Assembly: GCA_963791325.1 (NCBI GenBank)
Contig: CAWBRU010000003.1
Coordinates: 124,001-188,000, forward strand
DNA: 64,000 bases
Direction of reading: 5' to 3'
Source of the DNA: JBEVJK01 sp963791325
GTDB taxonomy: Bacteria; Pseudomonadota; Alphaproteobacteria; Rhizobiales; Rhizobiaceae
The notes under the pieces were generated by a model. The model saw only the letters and a program-made list of their open reading frames with translations. It was not told the DNA's origin and did no database searches. Below are positions 31,099-37,124 of the stretch, one piece after another. Position numbers and translations under genes: made by a program. Within the stretch, counting starts at the first letter, position 1, and the number at the start of each line of letters is the position of its first letter.

Positions 31099-32283
31099 TC
31101 AAGACCGCACTTTCCAAAATCGGACAAGCCACTGAAATGGCGAACCAATTTCCAACCGTTCGAGGGCATGGATGGCGAGCCCGGCGATCAGTCCCCAGAA
31201 GGCAGAGCCGATGCCGAGCACGCTGATCCCCGAGGCGGTGACCACAAAGGCGCATACCGCGGCCATCCGGCCGGCCTCGTCCTTGAGCGCGATCGACATC
31301 GCATTGGCGAGCGAGCCGACCAGCGCCAGCCCGGCCACCAACACGATCAGGCTTTGCGGCAGCGCCGCGAAGATGCCGACCAGCGAGGCTCCGAAAGCGG
31401 CGAAGATCAGGTAGGCAAGCGCATAGAAGGGCCCGGTCTTCCAGCGCTCCCCCGGGTCGGGATGGACGTCGGGACCGGTGCAGATGGCGGCCGAGATCGC
31501 CGCCAGATTGCTGCTCGAGGCGCAACACGGCGCCGACAGCAGCGAGCCGAAGCCGGTGAGGGCGATGATCGGCCCCGGTTTGGGCCGATAGCCGGCGGCG
31601 TTGAGAACCGCCAGGCCGGACAGGTTCTGCGACGCCATGGTGACGAGATAGAGCGGCAGCGCCAGCCCGATGACGCCGGCAAGGCTGAACTGCGGCGCCA
31701 CCACGGTGAGGGTGGAGAGCGTTGCCGCAGGCAGCGGACCGACGCTGCCGCCCAAGTAGGAGAGCAGGCCGCCAACGGCCAGCACGGCCAGCGTCGCCAG
31801 CCCGGGATTGGCCAGCCGCACCAGGAAAAACACGGCGATCAGCGGCAGCATGAACAACGGCTCGGCCGGCACAGTCTTGACCGCATTGACAGTGAACACC
31901 ACCAAAATGCCGGCCAGCATGCCCGAGGCGACGGCGACGGGCAGCCGGCCGATCAGCCGGGTCAGCGGCCCAAACAGGCCGGTGGCGATCAACAGCAGCG
32001 CAGTGATGATGAACGCGCCGACCCCGTCGGCCATGGTGAAGCCGTGACTGGCCGCAATCAATGCCGCCCCCGGCGACGACCAGGCGGCGATGACCGGCAT
32101 TCCCGTCCACCAGGAAAGCCAGGCGGATTCGATCGCCAGCGCCAGGCAGAGCGCCGTGACCCAACTCGCCGTCTCCGCCTGGCTGGCGCCGAGCGCTGCC
32201 GCGGCGGAGAGGATGATCGCCAGCGTGCCGCCGAAGCCGACGACCGCAGCGACCGCGGCAGCAACCGGAATCGATGCGCGCAT
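31099..32283 (-). CDS. benE: BenE-family benzoate/proton symporter-like transporter
   Basis: A 394-residue, highly hydrophobic membrane protein with about 12 predicted helices and BenE-type features (WWTGMPVIAAWSSPGAALIA near helix 3, VTMASQNLSGLAVL, FGSLLSAPCCASSSNLAAI). BenE carries benzoate in Acinetobacter, but no benzoate catabolic genes are present here, so the substrate is uncertain. ATG 32283 (MRASIPVA) lies four bases after the upstream hydrolase stop; an alternative ATG at 32304 would overlap that gene. Confidence 0.85.
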   Translation of the reverse strand: MRASIPVAAAVAAVVGFGGTLAIILSAAAALGASQAETASWVTALCLALAIESAWLSWWTGMPVIAAWSSPGAALIAASHGFTMADGVGAFIITALLLIATGLFGPLTRLIGRLPVAVASGMLAGILVVFTVNAVKTVPAEPLFMLPLIAVFFLVRLANPGLATLAVLAVGGLLSYLGGSVGPLPAATLSTLTVVAPQFSLAGVIGLALPLYLVTMASQNLSGLAVLNAAGYRPKPGPIIALTGFGSLLSAPCCASSSNLAAISAAICTGPDVHPDPGERWKTGPFYALAYLIFAAFGASLVGIFAALPQSLIVLVAGLALVGSLANAMSIALKDEAGRMAAVCAFVVTASGISVLGIGSAFWGLIAGLAIHALERLEIGSPFQWLVRFWKVRS

Positions 32284-32287
32284 CTGG

Positions 32288-33064
32288 TCAGCCGGCCTGC
32301 GCAATAAGCGCCTCGACGGCGCCGATGATCAGGTCGAGGTCCTGGGGCCGCGACAGCCGGTGGTCGCCGTCAGGCACCAGCGAGACGGTCAGGTCGTCGG
32401 CCGGCAGGCAACTCGCCAGCTTGAGCGCATGCGCCGTCGGCACGTCCGGGTCTTGCAAGCCCTGAATAATATGCACCGGACAGTGGGTGTCGATCGGTCC
32501 GTTCATCACCAGGTTGCGGCGGCCGTCCTCGATCAACGCATTTGTATAGACATATTGATCCGCGGCATAGGCGGAAGGCTCTTCGATATAGCCGCGTTCC
32601 GCGAGATCGCGGCGCTGCGCCTCCGTCAGCCGGGGCTCGATCAGCGCGCTGGTGAAATCGGGCGCCGGAGCAATCAGCACCAGCCCGACGATCGGCGGCC
32701 GCTTGCCCCGTTTGCCGGTGAGCTTGGCGATCATCCTGAGCGCCACCCAGGCCCCCATCGAGGAGCCGACCAGGATCTGCGGGCCCTTGGTGGCGTGACG
32801 GAACACGGCCAGGCTGTCGTCGATCCAGCGCGACAGCGTGCCGGCGCGGAACTCCCCGCCCGATTGTCCATGGCCGGCATAGTCATGCCGGGTGAACGCC
32901 CGCCCGGTCCGTGCCGCCCAGGCATCGAGGGCTTCGGCCTTGGTGCCCCGCATGTCGGAGCGGTAACCGCCCAGCCACACCACCCCCGGCCGGCGGCCGG
33001 GACGGTGGCGATAGGCGATCGGCGTGCCGTCGACCTCGAGAAACTCAGCGTCCATCTCTTCCAC
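32288..33064 (-). CDS. Alpha/beta-fold hydrolase
   Basis: A 258-residue cytoplasmic alpha/beta hydrolase. The nucleophile elbow is GSSMG (Ser102), the likely acid is the Asp in QGLQDPDVP and the His is in DGDHRLSR. The HDYAGHGQSGG segment resembles ABHD10-type thioesterases/carboxylesterases. The substrate cannot be told from sequence. It lies directly upstream of the BenE transporter with a four-base gap, so the two may be one transcript. It is divergent from infC. Confidence 0.85.
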   Translation of the reverse strand: MEEMDAEFLEVDGTPIAYRHRPGRRPGVVWLGGYRSDMRGTKAEALDAWAARTGRAFTRHDYAGHGQSGGEFRAGTLSRWIDDSLAVFRHATKGPQILVGSSMGAWVALRMIAKLTGKRGKRPPIVGLVLIAPAPDFTSALIEPRLTEAQRRDLAERGYIEEPSAYAADQYVYTNALIEDGRRNLVMNGPIDTHCPVHIIQGLQDPDVPTAHALKLASCLPADDLTVSLVPDGDHRLSRPQDLDLIIGAVEALIAQAG

Positions 33065-33257
33065 CGCCTCTACGCCTGCCGTCTTCTGCCATGCCGCAGG
33101 CCTGCCGGTAAACCGGCCGTGCGTGCCGGCACATCGGCTGCGCTTTGGCCGTGATCTTTTCCGCGGGTTGTGCTATTGACAGCACCGCTGCCTGAACGAC
33201 ATGAGGCACGCCCGAAATAGCATCCACCCGATCCGAAATAGCCAGGAGAACACGGCC

Positions 33258-33794
33258 ATTCGCAGACCATTCAAAGCCGCAGCCCCGATCAAGGAAGGGC
33301 CGCGCGCCAACCGAGAGATCCGCGTCCCGCGGGTCCAGCTCATCGATGCGACCGGAAACAATCGCGGCGTCGTCAGCATCAACGACGCGCTTCTCGCTGC
33401 CGAGGAGGCCGGTCTCGACCTCGTCGAAATCTCCCCCAATGCCGAACCGCCGGTCACCAAGATCCTCGACCTCGGCAAGCTGAAATACGCCAATCAGAAG
33501 AAAGCCGCCGAGGCGCGCAAGAACCAGAAGGTCATCGAGATCAAGGAGATCAAGATGCGCCCCAACATCGACATCCACGACTACGAGGTGAAGATGAAGG
33601 CGGTCCGCCGGTTCTTCGAGGAAGGCGACAAGGTCAAGCTCACGCTTCGCTTCCGCGGCCGCGAGATGGCCCATATGGAGCTCGGCATGCAGCTTCTCAA
33701 CAAGGTCCGCGAGGAAGTTGCGCCGATCGCCAAGGTCGAAGCCGAGCCGAAGCTCGAGGGCCGTCAGATGATGATGGTGCTGTCGCCACGCTGA
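33258..33794 (+). CDS. infC: Translation initiation factor IF-3 with AUU start codon
   Basis: IF-3 binds the 30S subunit and proofreads initiation; its own mRNA usually starts with AUU, giving feedback control. Here ATT at 33258 stands 9 bases after an AGGAG (33244-33248) and gives the family N-terminus IRRPFKAAAPIKEGPRAN, about 178 residues. The frame also has an ATG at 33201, but it has no ribosome site and would add a non-conserved extension. IF3-N (REIRVPRVQLID) and IF3-C (IKEIKMRPNIDIHDYEVK, KLTLRFRGREMAH) are complete. A hairpin terminator follows. Confidence 0.93.
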   Translation: MRRPFKAAAPIKEGPRANREIRVPRVQLIDATGNNRGVVSINDALLAAEEAGLDLVEISPNAEPPVTKILDLGKLKYANQKKAAEARKNQKVIEIKEIKMRPNIDIHDYEVKMKAVRRFFEEGDKVKLTLRFRGREMAHMELGMQLLNKVREEVAPIAKVEAEPKLEGRQMMMVLSPR

Positions 33795-33798
33795 GCGA

Positions 33799-33832
33799 GG
33801 GCCGGGGCGCATAGCCGCGCGGCCCCCTTTTT
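33799..33832 (+). terminator. Probable terminator of infC
   Basis: GGGCCG (33799-33804) pairs with CGGCCC (33820-33825) and is followed by CCTTTTT. It starts five bases after the infC stop, so unlike in E. coli infC seems to be terminated before rpmI-rplT. Confidence 0.65.
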
Positions 33833-33907
33833 GCCATCACTGCCACGAATTCCCCATGATGCCGTCGTCAATGGCGGCGGTGGGATGATAAGCGGTGGGA
33901 TTCTGAG

Positions 33908-34552
33908 ATGACGTCGCAAACCTTGAAGCGGCCAGCCAAGACGGTTGCCGAGCTGGCCCAATTCCAGCGGCGGCGACGGCTGGTGCTCGCGCTGCTGATC
34001 ACCGCTGCCTTTGTCGGGCTGCTGTTCGTCGGCTCGGCATCGACCGACCACGAATTCCACGAGCATGTCGAGGGCTTCGGCATTTGCGTAATGCTGATTG
34101 CCATTCTCGGCCGGACCTGGTGCACCCTCTACATCGGCGGCCGCAAGAGCAGCGAGATCGTGCGCGGGGGTCCCTACTCGGTCACCCGCAATCCGCTCTA
34201 TCTGTTTTCCGCCATCGGGGCGGTCGGCATCGGCGCCATGACCGGCAGCATCACCGTGGGGCTGGCCTTCGGGGTGATCGCCTATGTCGCCTTCCACCCC
34301 GTCATCCTGGTCGAGGAAGCCTTTCTGGAACACACGTTCGGCGACGTCTATCGGCGCTACAAGGTCGAGGTCCCCCGCTTCTTCCCGAACCTCAGGCTGT
34401 TCAGCGAAAGCGACCAGCTGTCGGTCAGGCCGCAGGTGCTCTACCGGACGTTCTGCGACGGGTTGCTGTTCCTCGCGGCCTATCCGTTCTTCGAGACGAT
34501 CGAGTATCTGCAGAACCACGGCACGCTTCCGGTGCTGGTGCGGCTGTTCTAG
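33908..34552 (+). CDS. Isoprenylcysteine carboxyl methyltransferase-like integral membrane protein
   Basis: A 214-residue membrane protein with about four hydrophobic segments (29-45, 56-72, 98-118, 121-137). The core VRGGPYSVTRNPLYLFSAIGAVG and the tail with EEAFLEHTFGDVYRRYKVEVPRF match the ICMT/PEMT methyltransferase superfamily, where the RNPxY and E...Y segments bind SAM and the acceptor. In bacteria the acceptor of this family is mostly unknown. It sits between infC and rpmI-rplT with its own spacing, and the link to translation genes is probably only positional. Confidence 0.8.
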   Translation: MTSQTLKRPAKTVAELAQFQRRRRLVLALLITAAFVGLLFVGSASTDHEFHEHVEGFGICVMLIAILGRTWCTLYIGGRKSSEIVRGGPYSVTRNPLYLFSAIGAVGIGAMTGSITVGLAFGVIAYVAFHPVILVEEAFLEHTFGDVYRRYKVEVPRFFPNLRLFSESDQLSVRPQVLYRTFCDGLLFLAAYPFFETIEYLQNHGTLPVLVRLF

Positions 34553-34580
34553 CCTTCTGCGCAAGCAGCATCACCCCGGC

Positions 34581-34609
34581 TTGCGCTTCGGCGGGTTGCT
34601 CGCTATAAG
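34581..34609 (+). promoter_or_regulatory. Candidate sigma70-type promoter of rpmI-rplT
   Basis: TTGCGC (34581-34586) and TATAAG (34604-34609) are separated by 17 bases. Transcription would start near 34616 and give a leader of about 100 bases containing a folded element before rpmI. Confidence 0.5.
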
Positions 34610-34622
34610 CGCCGCGTTTTCA

Positions 34623-34654
34623 GAACCGTCCGGCAGGGCATGCCGTGGCGGTTC
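34623..34654 (+). promoter_or_regulatory. Stem-loop in the rpmI-rplT leader
   Basis: The outer stem GAACCG (34623-34628) with CGGTTC (34649-34654) encloses an inner stem CGGCA (34631-34635) with TGCCG (34641-34645). It lies just after the likely transcription start and 64 bases before the rpmI ATG. Ribosomal protein operons are often controlled through leader structures, and L20 is a known autoregulator in other bacteria. Function here is inferred. Confidence 0.4.
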
Positions 34655-34718
34655 GCAATGCTTTCGGGCCTGGTCTGCCCGGACAAGACGCGCGAACGCG
34701 CCCACAAGGAGTAGCAAA

Positions 34719-34922
34719 ATGCCCAAACTGAAGACCAAATCCGCTGCCAAGAAGCGGTTCAAGGTGACCGCGACCGGCAAGGTCCTGGCGCAGGCCGCAG
34801 GCAAGCGCCATGGCATGATCAAGCGCACCAACAAGTTCATCCGCGACGCCCGCGGCACCATGCAGCTGGCCGAGCCCGACGCCCGCAAGGTCGTCAAGAA
34901 CTATCTGCCGAACGGCGTCTGA
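34719..34922 (+). CDS. rpmI: 50S ribosomal protein L35
   Basis: A 67-residue, very basic protein beginning MPKLKTKSAAKKRFKVT and containing KRHGMIKRTNKFIRDARG, the L35 pattern. ATG 34719 follows an AAGGAG site (34706-34711). rplT is 36 bases downstream, the universal rpmI-rplT pairing. Confidence 0.98.
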   Translation: MPKLKTKSAAKKRFKVTATGKVLAQAAGKRHGMIKRTNKFIRDARGTMQLAEPDARKVVKNYLPNGV

Positions 34923-34957
34923 GCCCGCCCGGTCGCGCGCGTTAAGGAGATCATGAC

Positions 34958-35359
34958 ATGGCCCGCGTCAAACGGGGCGTCACCGCCCATGCCAAGCACA
35001 AGAAGGTCCTGAAAGCCGCCAAGGGCTTCTACGGCCGCCGCAAGAACACCATCCGCGTCGCCAAGCAGGCGGTGGAGAAGTCGAAGCAATACGCCTATCG
35101 CGACCGCAAGAATCGCAAGCGGTCGTTCCGGGCGCTGTGGATCCAGCGCATCAATGCCGCCGTCCACGAGCACGGCCTGACCTATGGCCGCTTCATCGAC
35201 GGCCTCAACAAATCGGGCATCGAGATCGACCGCAAGGTGCTGTCCGACATGGCAATCCATGAGCCGCAGGCGTTCGTCGCTCTGGTCGGCAAGGCCAAGG
35301 TGGCGCTCGAATATCTGAAGAACACCACACCGAATGCGTTTGAAAGCGCCGTCGCCTGA
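34958..35359 (+). CDS. rplT: 50S ribosomal protein L20
   Basis: A 133-residue ribosomal protein that binds 23S rRNA and is needed for early 50S assembly. The sequence MARVKRGVTAHAKHKK and the segments GRRKNTIRVAKQAVEKS and YAYRDRKNRKRSFRALWIQR are family landmarks. The length is at the long end because of a C-terminal extension after FVALVGKAKVALEYLKN, common in alphaproteobacteria. It ends upstream of a terminator that separates it from pheS. Confidence 0.98.
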   Translation: MARVKRGVTAHAKHKKVLKAAKGFYGRRKNTIRVAKQAVEKSKQYAYRDRKNRKRSFRALWIQRINAAVHEHGLTYGRFIDGLNKSGIEIDRKVLSDMAIHEPQAFVALVGKAKVALEYLKNTTPNAFESAVA

Positions 35360-35396
35360 GGCCGGCGCCTTCCCAGCGAAGTCTGCTTGATTTGGG

Positions 35397-35431
35397 AAAC
35401 CCGCGCCGGCAAGGCTGGCGCGGGTTTTTTC
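35397..35431 (+). terminator. Terminator between rplT and pheS
   Basis: AAACCCGCGCC (35397-35407) pairs with GGCGCGGGTTT (35417-35427), an 11-bp stem followed by six T. It lies 38 bases after rplT and 35 before pheS. In E. coli a terminator in the same position is part of the pheST attenuator, but I see no Phe-rich leader peptide here, so simple termination is the safer reading. Confidence 0.85.
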
Positions 35432-35462
35432 GGTTTTCGGCGCAACAGAGGCGCTCACGGTG

Positions 35463-36557
35463 ATGACGACAATTGATCTTGACGACCTGGAGCATGCCTT
35501 GCTGGGCGACATCGCCGCGGCGGCCGATGAGGCCGCCATCGAGGCGGTGCGGATCGGGGCGCTCGGCAAGAAGGGGCTGATCTCGGACCGACTGAAGACA
35601 TTGGGCAGCATGTCGGCCGAGGAGCGGCAGGTGATGGGGCCCGCCATCAACGGGCTCAAGCAGCGGGTCAACGATGCGCTCACGGCGCGGCGCTCGGCCT
35701 TGCGCGGCGCCGCAATCGCTGCCCGGCTGGCCGCTGAGCGCGTCGATGTCAGCTTGCCGGTTCGCACAGCTCCCGCCGAGCGCGGCCGCATTCACCCGAT
35801 CAGCCAGGTCATCGACGAGATCGCGGCGATCTTCGGCGATCTCGGCTTCACCATTGCCGAAGGGCCGGACATCGAGACCGATCATTATAATTTCACCGCG
35901 TTGAACTTCCCGCCCGGCCATCCCGCGCGCGAGATGCACGACACGTTCTTCCTGCAGGCGGCGGGTCCTGAGGCCGAGCGCAAGCTGTTGCGCACGCACA
36001 CCTCGCCGGTCCAGATCCGCACCATGGAGGCGCAAAAACCGCCGATTCGCATCGTCATCCCGGGCAAGACCTACCGCCAGGATTCCGACGCCACGCATAC
36101 GCCGATGTTCCACCAGCTCGAGGGACTGGTCGTCGACCGCACCGCCAACATCGCCAATCTGCGCTGGGTGCTTGAAGAGTTCTGCAAGGCCTTTTTCGAG
36201 GTGCCGGCGCTGAAGATGCGCTTCCGGCCGAGCTATTTCCCGTTCACAGAGCCCAGTTTGGAGGTCGACATTCAATGCGACCGCTCGCGCCCGGGCGAGG
36301 TCCGGTTCGGCGAGGGCGCCGACTGGATGGAGATCCTGGGCTGCGGCATGGTGCATCCCAATGTGCTGCGCTTCGGCGGCCTTGATCCGGAAAACTATCA
36401 AGGTTTTGCCTGGGGCATGGGCATCGACCGGATCGCCATGCTGAAATACGGCATGCCGGACCTGCGCGCCTTCTTCGATGCCGATGTCCGCTGGCTCACC
36501 CACTACGGCTTCCGCCCCCTCGACATGCCGACGCTGTTCGCCGGCCTGTCGAGCTGA
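35463..36557 (+). CDS. pheS: Phenylalanyl-tRNA synthetase alpha subunit
   Basis: PheS with PheT forms the alpha2beta2 enzyme that charges tRNA-Phe; PheS carries the catalytic site. The 364-residue protein has the N-terminal coiled-coil tRNA arm (about 1-85), then class II motifs: RIHPISQVIDEIAAIF (motif 1 region), SPVQIRTMEAQKPPIRIVIP with FHQLEGLVVDR (motif 2), and WGMGIDRIAMLKYG (motif 3). ATG 35463 directly follows a GTG that could also serve. The stop overlaps the ATG of a DUF4160 gene and not pheT, which is unusual. Confidence 0.97.
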   Translation: MTTIDLDDLEHALLGDIAAAADEAAIEAVRIGALGKKGLISDRLKTLGSMSAEERQVMGPAINGLKQRVNDALTARRSALRGAAIAARLAAERVDVSLPVRTAPAERGRIHPISQVIDEIAAIFGDLGFTIAEGPDIETDHYNFTALNFPPGHPAREMHDTFFLQAAGPEAERKLLRTHTSPVQIRTMEAQKPPIRIVIPGKTYRQDSDATHTPMFHQLEGLVVDRTANIANLRWVLEEFCKAFFEVPALKMRFRPSYFPFTEPSLEVDIQCDRSRPGEVRFGEGADWMEILGCGMVHPNVLRFGGLDPENYQGFAWGMGIDRIAMLKYGMPDLRAFFDADVRWLTHYGFRPLDMPTLFAGLSS

Positions 36558-36793
36558 TGCCGACTTTGCTCGTCTGGAATGGATATCGCTTCCGCTTCTA
36601 TTCATCGGATCGGCCGGAGCCGCCCCATGTCCATATCGTCAAGGGGAGCGCTGCAGCGAGAATCTGGCTGCGCAGTTTGGACGTGGAATTCAGTCGCGGG
36701 TACAATGAATACGAGATGCGCGAATTGATGCGGATCGTAGCAGACAACCGAGATGCTTGGATCGGAAAGTGGAATGACCTCTTCGGAGTTTGA
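36557..36793 (+). CDS. DUF4160 protein, inserted between pheS and pheT
   Basis: A 78-residue protein with the DUF4160 pattern: RFRFYSSDRPEPPHVHIVKG, in which a PPHVHI His-x-His segment is conserved, then the helix MRELMRIVADNRDAWIGKWN. The ATG at 36557 overlaps the last base of the pheS stop. Codons such as AGA, GGA, TCA and GTA, rare in the neighbours, are used here, which suggests recent arrival. DUF4160 genes commonly precede DUF2442 genes, as here; the pair is thought to resemble a small toxin-antitoxin-like unit, but its function is not established. Confidence 0.85.
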   Translation: MPTLLVWNGYRFRFYSSDRPEPPHVHIVKGSAAARIWLRSLDVEFSRGYNEYEMRELMRIVADNRDAWIGKWNDLFGV

Positions 36794-37049
36794 GACGGAA
36801 GAGATGCGGCCGATCGAGGCTCGGTGCGACGAGCAGTTTCTCTACGTTACATTGGCCGATGGTCGACTGATCCGGGCTCCGCTGTGGTGGTATCCTTTTC
36901 TTCAGCAGGCGAGGCCGGCCGACCGGGCCAAGATCGAGCTCCAATTCAGCGGCGTATGGTGGCAGGTGATGGACGAAGGCGTCTCGGTGAAGGCGCTTCT
37001 GCTCGGCTGGAAAGCGCCTGGGGCGAGCAATCCAAGACAAGCGGCGTGA
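36774..37049 (+). CDS. DUF2442 protein, partner of the DUF4160 gene
   Basis: A protein of 91 residues (MTSSEFETEE start at 36774; an in-frame ATG at 36753 would add seven). The core, CDEQFLYVTLADGRLIRAPL then WWYPFLQQARPADRAKIEL, matches DUF2442, a small beta-rich domain. It overlaps the end of the DUF4160 gene by 20 bases, so the two are translationally coupled. DUF2442 proteins may act as DNA-binding or antidote partners, but this is unproven. A small hairpin (CCGGC 37091-37095 with GCCGG 37101-37105) lies before pheT. Confidence 0.85.
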   Translation: MTSSEFETEEMRPIEARCDEQFLYVTLADGRLIRAPLWWYPFLQQARPADRAKIELQFSGVWWQVMDEGVSVKALLLGWKAPGASNPRQAA

Positions 37050-37124
37050 GCGGACGCGCCATGCACCTATTACGCCATAGCAGCAAAAGGCCGGCGGACT
37101 GCCGGTTGAGTGGGAACTGACGAC

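Noticed and set aside
35397..35431. A pheST attenuator with leader peptide, as in E. coli.
   Set aside because: The hairpin is there, but I find no short frame with a run of Phe codons and no clear antiterminator pairing.
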